From Thermocrinis ruber (GTDB lineage Bacteria > Aquificota > Aquificia > Aquificales > Aquificaceae), in NCBI RefSeq assembly GCF_000512735.1, contig NZ_CP007028.1, positions 248,001-312,000 on the forward strand: a stretch of 64,000 nt of DNA. The letters are read 5' to 3'. Position 1 is the stretch's first letter. Each line of letters starts with the position of its first letter. The notes under the pieces are model-generated. The model ran no database searches, was not told where the DNA came from, and saw only the letters and a program-made list of their open reading frames with translations. Below are positions 48,460-57,671 of the stretch, piece by piece. A program made the position numbers and the translations under genes.

Positions 48460-50382
48460 TTATAGATAGACTTCCTTGCGGTCTTCCCTTTGAACTTGAA
48501 TTACGGAGGGTCTTGGGACAACTACACCATCGCCAAGGTAGGGCCATCTGGTATTGGCACCGTCCTCTCCGGGATGCTGTATAGTGCAGAAGAAGGTCTT
48601 GTAGTCTTCGGAGAACTCAGGACCGCATATTTCACAACCGGGCGCTCCAGAGAGGAACATCTTTAACTCTTTGGTGTATACATTCAGGGTATATACACCA
48701 TCGTTCTTGGCGAGCCTGTTGGGGCTTGGGTTTCCATCCGTCGCTATCCACACATTTCCGAGCTTGTCAAAGGCAAAGTTGTCGGGTGCAGAAATGGCAG
48801 GTGTGGTTTCTTTGGCGGGCTGTCCGTAGATGTATAGCTTTCTGTTTTCGTCGGTTGCCCTTGGGTCTCCGCAGAGCATAGCCATCACCCAGGTGAACCT
48901 GGTGGAAGTAGGGTCGTTGTTTTGTTCCTTGATCTCTATTATGTGTCCCATGTGATTGAGTGGTCTTGGGTTTGCTTTGTCTGTGCCAGGATATCCGGAC
49001 TGACCCCTTCTTTCGTTATAGGTGAGGGCAACAAAGACACTCTTGGTTATTGGGTTCCATTCAAAATCTTCAGGTCTGTCCATCTTGGTGGCACCGAGCA
49101 GGTCTGCTGCTCCTCTGGTGTTTATGAAGCATAGCACTGGGTCGCTTTGGAAGGGTTCGGGAAGGTTGGGATTGGGGATTACTCTGTTTCCATCCACAGT
49201 GGCTATTGGGATCCACTCGCCAGTGAGGTCGTCGTTGAACTTAGCCACATAGAGCGTTCCCTCATCCAACAGTCCAAAGTTTGCGGTTCTGTTGAGAGGG
49301 TTGTATTTGCCCTTTGTGACGAACTTATAGATATACTCAAACCTCTCGTCGTCGCCCATATAGACCACCACCCTTCCGTCGTTGGCTACCACCGTAGTTG
49401 CTGCCTCGTGTTTGAACCTTCCGAGGGCTGTCCTTTTGACGGGTGGTCTTGTGTGGTCGTATGGGTCAATTTCCACCACCCACCCAAACCTAAAGGCTTC
49501 GTTGGGCTCTCTGTTTATATTAAACCTGTCGTAATACATGTGAAACCCATATAGTCTAGCGCGACGGCTGGGCACACCATACCTTTGGTGGATACTTCTC
49601 ACTAAGTCATCGCTTATGGAACTGAGATCTCCCCCAAAGTAGCTGTGGAAGTTTTCCTCACAGGTTAGCACCGTTCCCCAGGGGGTTTTACCCGCAGCGC
49701 AGTTGTTTAGGGTTCCATAAACCAACAGTCCGTTTGGGTCGTAGGAGGTTTTCATTAGCCTGTGTCCCATGGCTGGTCCGGAGATAAGGCACACTGTATC
49801 GCCTGTGATCCTTCTGTTGAAGGGTGAGCCCTTTACATACTCCCAAGAGCCGTCGGATTTTCTCCTTATCTCCACCACCGATACACCATGGGCGTGGAGC
49901 ATTAGGTCTGCCTGCTCCCTTGTGGGGGTTGAGGTATTTAAATCAAAGCCCCTAAACATGAGCTCTGGGTTTGTGTATTCGTGATTTACCACCAACAGAG
50001 CCCTATCGGATGTTAGCTTAAAAAAGCCCACAAAGTCTGCGTTGTAGCCAAAGCACCTCTTCTGCCTTTCCACATCCTCTGTGGTTGGTCCTTCGTATAC
50101 CCTGTTCCAGTTGAGGGGTTCTCCGTTGTCCAAGGGGTCTCCCCACTTGATAAGTATGCTTACCCTATAACCTTCCGGCACAACAACTCTGTCTTCGTTG
50201 TTGGGGTAGATGGTTTTGTAGGAAAGAGAGCTCGTGGGTGTAATTCCGCCTTCTCCAGTTATACTTCCACCTCCTCCGCCTCCACAGGCAAATGAAAGCA
50301 TTACCGCAGAAGCACCTGTCAGCTTCAAAAAGTCCCTTCTGTCAAGGGCTCTCTTTAAAATATCTCCAAAGTACTCACCCAT
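48460..50382 (-). CDS. phoX: PhoX-type (DUF839) alkaline phosphatase-like protein, Tat exported
   Basis: 640 residues. Tat signal peptide with RRDFLKLTGA (twin Arg at 15-16) and a Cys33 followed by a Gly run, so possibly a lipoprotein. The mature part has VVNHEYTNPELM, TCEENFHSYFGG, HEAATTVVANDGRVVVYMGDD, FNDPRPLNHMGHI-like NPRPLNHMGHIIEI and WIATDGNPSP, characteristic of the PhoX/DUF839 beta-propeller phosphatases that use calcium and iron. It releases phosphate from organic phosphate esters outside the cytoplasm. Preceded by a Pho-type repeat array (50426-50465) and ended by a strong terminator, so a single-gene unit. Confidence 0.88.
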   Translation of the reverse strand: MGEYFGDILKRALDRRDFLKLTGASAVMLSFACGGGGGGSITGEGGITPTSSLSYKTIYPNNEDRVVVPEGYRVSILIKWGDPLDNGEPLNWNRVYEGPTTEDVERQKRCFGYNADFVGFFKLTSDRALLVVNHEYTNPELMFRGFDLNTSTPTREQADLMLHAHGVSVVEIRRKSDGSWEYVKGSPFNRRITGDTVCLISGPAMGHRLMKTSYDPNGLLVYGTLNNCAAGKTPWGTVLTCEENFHSYFGGDLSSISDDLVRSIHQRYGVPSRRARLYGFHMYYDRFNINREPNEAFRFGWVVEIDPYDHTRPPVKRTALGRFKHEAATTVVANDGRVVVYMGDDERFEYIYKFVTKGKYNPLNRTANFGLLDEGTLYVAKFNDDLTGEWIPIATVDGNRVIPNPNLPEPFQSDPVLCFINTRGAADLLGATKMDRPEDFEWNPITKSVFVALTYNERRGQSGYPGTDKANPRPLNHMGHIIEIKEQNNDPTSTRFTWVMAMLCGDPRATDENRKLYIYGQPAKETTPAISAPDNFAFDKLGNVWIATDGNPSPNRLAKNDGVYTLNVYTKELKMFLSGAPGCEICGPEFSEDYKTFFCTIQHPGEDGANTRWPYLGDGVVVPRPSVIQVQREDRKEVYL

Positions 50383-50425
50383 GGCTTGTACCTCCTGTAG
50401 GTTTTAGGTTAAGCATAGAAACTTT

Positions 50426-50465
50426 CTGTTAAGATTTGGTTAAGGATTTGTTAAGAGTTTGTTAA
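50426..50465 (-). promoter_or_regulatory. Pho-type box: four TTAACA-like units at 11-bp period upstream of phoX
   Basis: On the minus strand, TTAACAA (50465-50459), TTAACAA (50454-50448), TTAACCA (50443-50437) and TTAACAG (50432-50426) repeat at exactly 11 bp with 4-base spacers. That is the unit and spacing of the PhoP box known from Bacillus (TTAACA). A TATGCT -10-like hexamer follows toward phoX, whose start is 44 bases away. The array could also influence the divergent coaBC gene. Confidence 0.65.
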
Positions 50466-50483
50466 GGCTTAAAATATGAGAAA

Positions 50484-51653
50484 ATGGCTAAAATATTGCT
50501 GGGTGTTTGTTCTTCTGTTGCCATCCACAAAGCCTGCGAGCTGGTAAGAGAACTAAAGCACAAAAACCATCAGGTAAAGGTGGTACTCACACCTACCGCG
50601 GAGAGGTTCATAACCAGGCTTACCTTTTCTTCCTTGAGTGGCAGCAAAGCCTACTCCGATTGGGAGGAAGAGGACCCTTTCTTGCACATAACACTGCCCC
50701 GCTGGTGTGACCTTTTTTTGATAGCCCCATGCAGTATAAACACCCTCTCTAAGATCGCCAACGGCATAGCAGACAACCTCCTAACCAACTGTGCGTTAGC
50801 CCACAAGGGTTTGCTGATGCTGGCACCCGCTTGTAACGTGGAGATGTGGCAAAATCCCGCCGTGCAGGAGAACATAGAAAGGTTAAAGAAAAGGGGAGTG
50901 GTGATAATAGAACCGGAGGAGGGAAGGCTCGCCTGTGAGGAGGAGGGAAAGGGTAGGCTTGCAAGCCTTGAGAGGATCCTTGATTGGGTAGAGTGGGGCA
51001 TACGCCCAAAGCCACTGCAGGGCAAGAAGGTTCTTCTCACGGTGGGAGCAACAAGGGAGTTTATAGACGATGTGCGGTTTATATCCAACCTTTCCACTGG
51101 AAGGACGGGCTTTGCCATCGCAAGGGTTCTGAGGTGGTACGGTGCGGATGTTCAGATTATCGCAGGATACACGGAAGAAAAACCTCCACCGGAGATACCC
51201 CTCATAAGGGTTTCCTCTGCTGAGGAGATGCTGAAGGCGGTCCTTGAGAATGTGAAGTTTGCAGACCTGTTGGTGATGAACTCAGCGGTTGCTGACTATA
51301 GACCTGCGGAGAGGGTGGAGGGCAAGCTAAAGAAGGGCAAAGAGGTCCTTGAAATTAAGCTGGTGAAAAATCCAGATATCTTAGAGGAGGTTAGCAAGCT
51401 TGGGCTTGAAGGTTTAAAGGTGGTGGGCTTTGCTCTTGAGGAGGAAAAATTTCTCTTAGAAAAGGGCTTAGAAAAGCTAAGAAGAAAGAAATTGGACCTG
51501 CTGGTGGCAAACCCAGTAGGCACTATGGGAAAGGAAGGACACAAAGGCTACCTTATCTTCAAGGATGGCAACGCAGTTCCCTTTTCTTTCCCCGATAAGC
51601 TTTCCTTTGCGGAGTTTTTGGTAGATCACATCTCTAAATTACTACTTGCTTAA
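50484..51653 (+). CDS. coaBC: Coenzyme A biosynthesis bifunctional protein CoaBC
   Basis: 389 residues. The CoaC half starts ILLGVCSSVAIHKA and has APACNVEMWQNPAVQENI with the FMN-binding and active-site region. The CoaB half has TVGATREFIDDVRFISNLSTGRTG, typical of the CTP-binding ligase. It converts phosphopantothenate to phosphopantetheine in CoA synthesis. The start is next to the phoX promoter region, divergent. The end overlaps serA by 20 bases (convergent). Confidence 0.96.
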   Translation: MAKILLGVCSSVAIHKACELVRELKHKNHQVKVVLTPTAERFITRLTFSSLSGSKAYSDWEEEDPFLHITLPRWCDLFLIAPCSINTLSKIANGIADNLLTNCALAHKGLLMLAPACNVEMWQNPAVQENIERLKKRGVVIIEPEEGRLACEEEGKGRLASLERILDWVEWGIRPKPLQGKKVLLTVGATREFIDDVRFISNLSTGRTGFAIARVLRWYGADVQIIAGYTEEKPPPEIPLIRVSSAEEMLKAVLENVKFADLLVMNSAVADYRPAERVEGKLKKGKEVLEIKLVKNPDILEEVSKLGLEGLKVVGFALEEEKFLLEKGLEKLRRKKLDLLVANPVGTMGKEGHKGYLIFKDGNAVPFSFPDKLSFAEFLVDHISKLLLA

Positions 51654-53226
51654 CAAACAAAATCTCCGGAAGTTTTTTGATCTCCTCAAGGACTTCCTCC
51701 GGCACTGGGTCATCCAAGTTCAGAATACCCAAAGCTATGCCACCCCTCTTTTCCCTTCCAAGTCTAAAGCCTGCAATGTTGACCCTTGCCTGCCCCAGCA
51801 TGGTTCCGATCTTTCCTATAACACCCGGCACGTCCTTGTTCTCAAAGAGTAGCATAATACCCTCCGGCTCCACATCCACCCTGTATTTATCAATCTGGAT
51901 TATCCGAGGCAAGTTGCCCTCCAAGATGGTGCCCGCTACCACCCTTTCTGAACTGTCGGACCTTACCACCACCTTTATGTAGTGCTTGAAATCTACCGTC
52001 TCCTCGGAGGTCAGCTCCTCCACCTTTATGCCTCTATCCCTTGCCACATAGGATGCGTTTATTATGTTTATGGGAAAATCCACCACCTCCTTTAGTATGC
52101 CCATCAAAACCGCCGACGCTATTGGGTGGAAGTGCTCCGCTATGTCTCCCCTTACCTCCACATGAACTTCCCTTATGCCCTCATCTGCCCACTGCACCAA
52201 AAACTTGCCCATCCTCTCCGCCAAATCCAAGTGAGGCTTTATAAGGGTAAGCACCGAAAGGTCTGGGAATGGTGCGTTCACCACATACTCTACCGTTTGC
52301 CCCCTCAGGGCTTTTATTACCTGCTGGGCTATTATAACCGCCACATTTTCTTGAGACTCATAAGTGTTTGCTCCTATGTGAGGAGAGAGGGAAACATTGG
52401 GAAACTTCTTCAGCTTTTCTATGAATTCGTAAGGAGGAGGCTCCACCGAATAAACATCAAGCCCAACTCCAGAGAGCTTGCCCGTTTCAAGAGCCCAAAT
52501 AAGGTCTTCGTCCTTTACGATCCCACCTCTTGCACAGTTTATAAGCACCGCACCATCCTTCATAAGTTCAAACTCTTTTCTTGTGATCATGTGCCTGGTC
52601 TCGTGGGTGAGTGGTGCGTGTATGGTCAGAATATCCACCTGTTTTAGCATTTCCTTTAGGTCCTCAACAAGTTTGACCCCAAGCCTGTCTGCCTTCTCCT
52701 TTGGAATGTAAGGGTCATAGGCGAGCACCTTCATACCAAAAGCCTTTGCCCTTATGGCAACCTGGGAGCCTATGTTTCCAAGCCCTATTATTCCCAAGGT
52801 TTTTCCGTAAAGCTCCGTGCCCATGAATTTTTTTCTGTCCCACTTACCTTCCAGCATAGAGTTGTGGGCATTGTGGAAGTTTCTTACCACGCACAGCATA
52901 TGGGCTAAGGTTAGCTCTGTGGCACCTATGGTGTTGGCACCGGGTGTGTTGATCACCAAAATACCCCTGCGGGATGCCTCTTCCACGTCTATGTTATCCA
53001 CCCCCACACCAGCCCTTCCTACTACCTTTAGCCTTTCTGCCCTTTCCAAGAGCTCTGCGGTTACGGGCGTCCTACTTCTGGTTATTATGCAATCGTAATC
53101 CTTTACCACCTCCAAAAGCTCTTCGTAGCTTATGTCTGGCTCGTTGTCCACTTCAATGTCTGGCTCCCTCTTTAAAATCTCAATGCCCTTTTCGGATATA
53201 GGGTCTGTTATGAGAACCTTAAACAT
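51634..53226 (-). CDS. serA: D-3-phosphoglycerate dehydrogenase
   Basis: 530 residues, the long form. Rossmann motif LGIIGLGNIGSQVAIRAKAFG, catalytic Arg/Glu/His in NCARGGIVKDEDL, VFSVEPP-like VYSVEPPPYEF and LSPHIGANTYESQENV, an intervening domain, and a C-terminal ACT domain (FENKDVPGVIGKIGTMLG) for serine regulation. First step of serine synthesis. Extended -10 promoter at 53260-53268. Neighbour of the A+T-rich island that follows. Confidence 0.97.
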   Translation of the reverse strand: MFKVLITDPISEKGIEILKREPDIEVDNEPDISYEELLEVVKDYDCIITRSRTPVTAELLERAERLKVVGRAGVGVDNIDVEEASRRGILVINTPGANTIGATELTLAHMLCVVRNFHNAHNSMLEGKWDRKKFMGTELYGKTLGIIGLGNIGSQVAIRAKAFGMKVLAYDPYIPKEKADRLGVKLVEDLKEMLKQVDILTIHAPLTHETRHMITRKEFELMKDGAVLINCARGGIVKDEDLIWALETGKLSGVGLDVYSVEPPPYEFIEKLKKFPNVSLSPHIGANTYESQENVAVIIAQQVIKALRGQTVEYVVNAPFPDLSVLTLIKPHLDLAERMGKFLVQWADEGIREVHVEVRGDIAEHFHPIASAVLMGILKEVVDFPINIINASYVARDRGIKVEELTSEETVDFKHYIKVVVRSDSSERVVAGTILEGNLPRIIQIDKYRVDVEPEGIMLLFENKDVPGVIGKIGTMLGQARVNIAGFRLGREKRGGIALGILNLDDPVPEEVLEEIKKLPEILFVKQVVI

Positions 53227-53259
53227 CAGAGCCTCCTTAAAGGATTGGTTAAAGCTTTT

Positions 53260-53268
53260 ATTATAACA
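53260..53268 (-). promoter_or_regulatory. Extended -10 promoter of serA
   Basis: Minus strand reads TGTTATAAT, 34 bases before the serA ATG, followed by AAGGAGGC as ribosome binding site. No clear -35. Confidence 0.6.
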
Positions 53269-53461
53269 TTTATCCCTAAAAGCTCGGAGCCTTCTGTTTG
53301 AGTTTTAGAATGGTTAGCGTTAAGCATCTTGAAAGATGCAAAAACATAGGCAAGTCCTTTTCATCCACTCTTCTATTGTTTTTAGTGCCTTCATAACTGT
53401 TTCAGGTCCTAATTATTAACCAGTCCAATATATGGATTACAAAAGTTGATACCTTCAAGGA
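53269..53461. other. Non-coding gap at the left edge of the A+T-rich island
   Basis: No supported gene. It contains a tight palindrome GCATCTT-GA-AAGATGC (about 53326-53341). A minus-strand reading gives a short peptide with LGPETVMKALKTIEEWMKR ending in a stop near 53320, which could be a gene scrap but matches nothing I recognise with confidence. Confidence 0.3.
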
Positions 53462-53470
53462 TGTTATAAT
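53462..53470 (+). promoter_or_regulatory. Extended -10 promoter of the DndC-like gene
   Basis: TGTTATAAT directly precedes the DndC-like gene, 19 bases before its ATG. No convincing -35 is present, and the ribosome binding site is weak (AAGGGCAG). Confidence 0.5.
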
Positions 53471-53489
53471 TGCAATTAAGGGCAGAAAA

Positions 53490-54605
53490 ATGGGAAATAA
53501 GATTAACCTTCTAACAGCAAGACTAAGGAACCTGTTTTCCCAGTTTGAAACCCATCCTATAGTTGTTGCCTACTCTGGAGGAAAAGACAGCACCTTTTTA
53601 TTACATCATGTGCTTGTGCTTCTAAGCGAGATGAAAACTAATCCTTTGGCAGTTGTGTATGCGGATACTCTCGTTGAAAATCCGGTTGTTCATCAACATG
53701 TTATGGAGTTTTTACAAAAGGTTAAAGCCTACTGTGAAAAGACGGGAATAGATGTTCGCATTCTAATAGCACAGCCTGAGATAAGAAACAGCTTTTGGGT
53801 TAATGTTATAGGAAAGGGTTATCCTTTGCCGAATCATAGATTTCGTTGGTGTCAGGACAAACTTAAAATTAAACCTGTTAAAAAAGTTCTTGCGGTCTTT
53901 CAAGAGGGAATCATGCTTGTGGCATTGAGAAGTCAGGAAAGTTTGGCAAGGAAAAGGTCTCTTAACCGTCGCTTGGATGGTATGGAACTTGAAAAGAACG
54001 GCTTGCGTGTCTTTGCACCTATATTTGATTTCACTGAGGAAGATATATGGGAGTTTCTCACACAAAGCCCTACTCCGTGGGGAGAGGATTACGGCAGAGT
54101 TATTAGCTTATACAGAACCGCAAGAGGAGAATGCCCTCTTATACCTGAGAAAAATAAATTCCATAGTGGATGCGGCATGAGGTTCGGATGTTGGGTATGC
54201 ACCGTGGTCAGGGAAGATAAAACGCTTAGAAACCAAGCTATAAAGAATGGGGCTCTCCAAAAACTTTATGAATTTAGGAATTGGTTGGTAAATTTCTGCA
54301 ATAATCCACAGAACAGACTTCCATTCCGTCGCAACGGACAACCAGCGGCAAACAATAAAGGCACACTTTCTCTTGAAGCACGAGAGAAGATCTTAGAAAA
54401 GGTATTAGAATTAGAAAAGCATACTGAATTACAAATTCTAAGACCAGAGGAGATACTAGAAATTAAGAAAATTTGGGAAGACGATGCACGGCGATTTACA
54501 AGCTATTACATAAGGGAATACACTAAGCCTCTGATCCTGTCCTCAGATGGTAATTGTGCTTTAGCTACTTTTTCTGCCTCTTCAATAGGAAAAGGTTCAG
54601 AATAA
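53490..54605 (+). CDS. DndC-like PAPS-reductase-family protein (DNA phosphorothioation type)
   Basis: 371 residues. N-terminal PP-loop VVAYSGGKDSTFLLHHVL, ADTLVENPVV, then RFRWCQDKLKIKP, FTEEDIWEFL and a Cys cluster CPLIPEKN...SGCGMRFGCWVCTVV. That cluster is the hallmark of DndC/SspD, the ATP-pyrophosphatase that activates DNA for sulfur insertion. DndA/IscS, DndB, DndD and DndE partners are not beside it. The base composition is visibly more A+T-rich than the neighbours. The 3' end runs antisense into the NurA-like gene for 100 bases. Could instead be a non-DNA PAPS-type sulfurtransferase. Confidence 0.8.
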   Translation: MGNKINLLTARLRNLFSQFETHPIVVAYSGGKDSTFLLHHVLVLLSEMKTNPLAVVYADTLVENPVVHQHVMEFLQKVKAYCEKTGIDVRILIAQPEIRNSFWVNVIGKGYPLPNHRFRWCQDKLKIKPVKKVLAVFQEGIMLVALRSQESLARKRSLNRRLDGMELEKNGLRVFAPIFDFTEEDIWEFLTQSPTPWGEDYGRVISLYRTARGECPLIPEKNKFHSGCGMRFGCWVCTVVREDKTLRNQAIKNGALQKLYEFRNWLVNFCNNPQNRLPFRRNGQPAANNKGTLSLEAREKILEKVLELEKHTELQILRPEEILEIKKIWEDDARRFTSYYIREYTKPLILSSDGNCALATFSASSIGKGSE

Positions 54606-55693
54606 ATCCGCCTATGGTCTGAGGGAAGAGGATACCTTTCTCGTAAGACCGCTTGGACAATTTCTTTCAAATTATCTTTGTTGTGTTCTCTTTTTAAAGT
54701 CTGAAGCTTTACAATCCCTACTGGAGTATCAAGAAAGTGAGGTAATCTTCTAAATCTCAACAGTGCAAAATCAAAGAGTTCATTGGTATCGGGTGAAGGA
54801 TACGGATTGTTTTCGTCGTCCTCGTCATCTTCAGGTCTTCCTATCCATCTATAATATTGGGATTCACTCAGGCTTAAAATATTAACTCTTACCTCGGGAG
54901 GAATTTTTCTTGGATATTTTATAAAGCCCACCACATTCATTAGCATAACCTGATAAGTTTGTTTATCAATGCCGAAAATATGTTTTACTCTGTTGTACCT
55001 ATCTATCAATCCATCCTTTAAAATATAATAATCACTGAAATTGTCACTTGCTTCCAGTAAACATCTAAACTCAAGTAATTCCATAATACGTCTAACCCTT
55101 GCTTTTGCAGCCTCTTTTATTTTTTGAGGATTGATCAGGTCTTCTCTGGAGATTAGATAATTGCCTTTTTGAACAACACCTCTCTTAGAAATATCACAGA
55201 TAACGAGACAATTTTTATGTTTAAAAATCTCTCTTCCACCTATTCTTCTGTAATCAAGGTCATCTTCCTTAAAACTCTGAAGCCCTCTAGTATTGAACCA
55301 TCTGCTAACTTGATTTATGAAATTTTCAATATCTGCATATGAAACCTCAATTTGTGCTTCTTGTAAATATTCTCTGTATGTTTGAAAAGGAAATAAAAGT
55401 AAGTATAAACTACTAGAGATGTTTGTATTGAATAACCTTCTACCTTCTCTTCTTAATGTAGCAGCCGAGACTACTGCAAGGTATAATGGCGTATAGGGTT
55501 TCGCTAATCCTACATTATACAATCGCATAGTTCCATCTATGAAAATGTTGAAACTAAAGGACGGAGGGGTAGTAAGATCAACAACTTCACGTCTTAGAGA
55601 ACTTTTTTCATAGTATATGTCTGTTTGATCATAAAGAGGTTTACCCTCTTCTTCTAATGCGAAATATGGGATTAACCAACTACTTTTCGCCAT
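54506..55693 (-). CDS. NurA-like nuclease-domain protein
   Basis: 395 residues from the ATG at 55693 (a TTG at 55708 is the alternative). FNIFIDGTMRLYNVG near residue 53 matches the first acidic DG motif of NurA, and YYILKDGLID (DG near 227) followed by VVGFIKYP (Lys near 259) fits its second DG motif and the conserved Lys. NurA is a 5'-3' exonuclease/ssDNA endonuclease that works with HerA. The companion directly upstream is HerA-like, which supports the call. The assignment rests on motif order, not alignment. It ends within the DndC-like gene (100-base convergent overlap). Confidence 0.65.
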   Translation of the reverse strand: MAKSSWLIPYFALEEEGKPLYDQTDIYYEKSSLRREVVDLTTPPSFSFNIFIDGTMRLYNVGLAKPYTPLYLAVVSAATLRREGRRLFNTNISSSLYLLLFPFQTYREYLQEAQIEVSYADIENFINQVSRWFNTRGLQSFKEDDLDYRRIGGREIFKHKNCLVICDISKRGVVQKGNYLISREDLINPQKIKEAAKARVRRIMELLEFRCLLEASDNFSDYYILKDGLIDRYNRVKHIFGIDKQTYQVMLMNVVGFIKYPRKIPPEVRVNILSLSESQYYRWIGRPEDDEDDENNPYPSPDTNELFDFALLRFRRLPHFLDTPVGIVKLQTLKREHNKDNLKEIVQAVLRERYPLPSDHRRIYSEPFPIEEAEKVAKAQLPSEDRIRGLVYSLM

Positions 55694-55697
55694 AGTT

Positions 55698-57671
55698 TCA
55701 TTCTTCAACTCTATGTAAAGGTATGGGATACCTTATGAAAATAGGAACCCTTATTGCTTCGTGAATTAATACCAATTGTCCAGCCTTTAAATTCTCTACA
55801 CGTTTTTGTAGCCCTTCAGACAATTTCTTGTAGAACTTGTTTGAGAGTTCCACATTGTTGGTTTTACCTATAAGATAGGTGGAACAGTTTCCTAATATTT
55901 CCTCATCTATCTGGGAAGCAAACTGTTCTGCACCTATAAGAGATAAACCTATACTCCTCCCACGGGCTGCAATTTCAATTAAGAAGTTTTTAATTGGAGA
56001 GTATGCATTTTTTGTAGAAGGAGCAAATTTGTTTAATTCATCTACGAATATAGCTACTCTTGAAGGAAAGGTTTCAAAATTCGGATCTCCCTGTTTTTTG
56101 CTTTCAAGGATAGAAGACAGGTCGGAAAGAATAGAAAAGAACACCATTCTCTTTTCATTATCTTTTAAAGGATTTATGTCTATTATCCAAAAATCACCTG
56201 TTTCTATATAGTCAATATTTAGAGGATGTCCCCTTGGCGATTCTTTCTCCAGAACCTGACTATGTAAAATTTTATTAAGACGGTTTAGAAATTTCTGAAC
56301 TGTGCTAACATGGTGTGTTGTGTAAGATATATTTATATATTGGCTATTTCTGTTTTTGTCGAGCCTTGAACTAAGATCTCTTATTAATTTTATAAAACTT
56401 GTATTATTATCTTTATACTGTTCAGCAATACTTAGAATAAGAGATTCAAACTTATCATCTATATCTGAGATATCAAATAAGGATAAAAACACATAAGGTC
56501 CTCTTTCTAGTAGATCCTGTAATCCATAAGAGTAGTCTTCTGCTGGTTCAAAAATATGAGAACGTTCCTTAAAGATTTTTATCGGGTCTACACCTTCCTC
56601 TTTTGCTTTAGCCCACATAGAAGCATCATCTTTGTATCCCGACATTTTTTCAAGTTCCGATATTGCATCGTCTAAGCTGTTAAATTCAAAGTTCTTCACT
56701 GCCAGTAAGTCTTTTTCTTTGACATTAAAACCTACTACTGCTAGAGACTTTGTCTCGTCCTGTTTGGATTTGGATAAAGCAGAAGCAATTAAAAACAGAG
56801 CATAGCTTGTTTTACCGGCTACGCCAGATTTTCCAGTAATATTCACGTGAGCCGCCTTGTATCCAAAGATATATTCATAATCTCCATATACCGGCACAAG
56901 AGTAGAAAATCCATCTTCCACAAAACCAAGCAAAACTCTGTTTTCGGGCTTAACCATATTTTGAAGAACACGTTGAATATTCCTTGCCATAGATTTTCTT
57001 ATTGTGTGGCTATTGATAAAAGGAGCTTGCATGCCGTCATCCCTATGGATAATCCTTGCCTTTCCGACTCTTATAACAGGAATTTCCGTTGGAGGTTCTT
57101 CTTCTGGCTGCCCATAACTAAAACCGTAAAAGTCGGAAATCGGCGTTTCTCTATCAGAAACAGAATATATTTCCTCCACTGTAGCAATAGCTATTTTAGT
57201 ATCTGCAAGGTTTACCTCAATAAACTCTCCAGGTTCTATATGGATATCAGTATCTGATTTTAGCCAGAAATAAAAGTCATATGGAGTAGCTGGGGTGTTT
57301 CTTGTAATAGTTACTCTACCAATTATTCCACTGAGTTGATCTGATATCTCTTGAAATTTAGCTTCATCCTTTTTGTCTTCTTCCACTGGTTCATCAAGAA
57401 ATCCATATTTATCAGCACGGCTTCTTATTTTCTCAAGGATTAACTTAAGCAAATCAGCTCTAGCAGGATTTCTTTTTTCTATACCTGGGATTGTCTTATT
57501 TTCCCATAACCAAAGATTATTGGGTAGCTTAGATTCTTTTATGCTTTTTACAATTCCCTCAATTTCCCTATCTATTTCTGTTCTATACATCCCAAATCGT
57601 TCTTTTAGGAATCCCCTGATCTTTCCATTATTTTTAAGATCTCGTTCTAACTCTTCCCATTTTATATTCAT
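55698..57671 (-). CDS. HerA-like hexameric DNA translocase ATPase
   Basis: 657 residues. A HAS-barrel-like segment at about 150-220 (FIEVNLADTKIAIATVEEI). The ATP-binding loop HVNITGKSGVAGKTSYALFLI near 275 is a Walker A with one extra residue. Walker B is RVAIFVDELNKFAPS near 545. ARGRSIGLSLIGAEQFASQID with following LIGKTNN resembles the sensor/Arg-finger region of HerA-FtsK ATPases. It should form a ring that translocates duplex DNA and feeds the NurA-like nuclease, whose gene follows after four bases. A+T-rich composition. Confidence 0.82.
   Translation of the reverse strand: MNIKWEELERDLKNNGKIRGFLKERFGMYRTEIDREIEGIVKSIKESKLPNNLWLWENKTIPGIEKRNPARADLLKLILEKIRSRADKYGFLDEPVEEDKKDEAKFQEISDQLSGIIGRVTITRNTPATPYDFYFWLKSDTDIHIEPGEFIEVNLADTKIAIATVEEIYSVSDRETPISDFYGFSYGQPEEEPPTEIPVIRVGKARIIHRDDGMQAPFINSHTIRKSMARNIQRVLQNMVKPENRVLLGFVEDGFSTLVPVYGDYEYIFGYKAAHVNITGKSGVAGKTSYALFLIASALSKSKQDETKSLAVVGFNVKEKDLLAVKNFEFNSLDDAISELEKMSGYKDDASMWAKAKEEGVDPIKIFKERSHIFEPAEDYSYGLQDLLERGPYVFLSLFDISDIDDKFESLILSIAEQYKDNNTSFIKLIRDLSSRLDKNRNSQYINISYTTHHVSTVQKFLNRLNKILHSQVLEKESPRGHPLNIDYIETGDFWIIDINPLKDNEKRMVFFSILSDLSSILESKKQGDPNFETFPSRVAIFVDELNKFAPSTKNAYSPIKNFLIEIAARGRSIGLSLIGAEQFASQIDEEILGNCSTYLIGKTNNVELSNKFYKKLSEGLQKRVENLKAGQLVLIHEAIRVPIFIRYPIPLHRVEE

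Noticed and set aside
53312-53412. Minus-strand peptide with MKALKTIEEWMKR as possible gene scrap
   Set aside because: Too short and without an identifiable family; a stop-bounded fragment cannot be told from chance.
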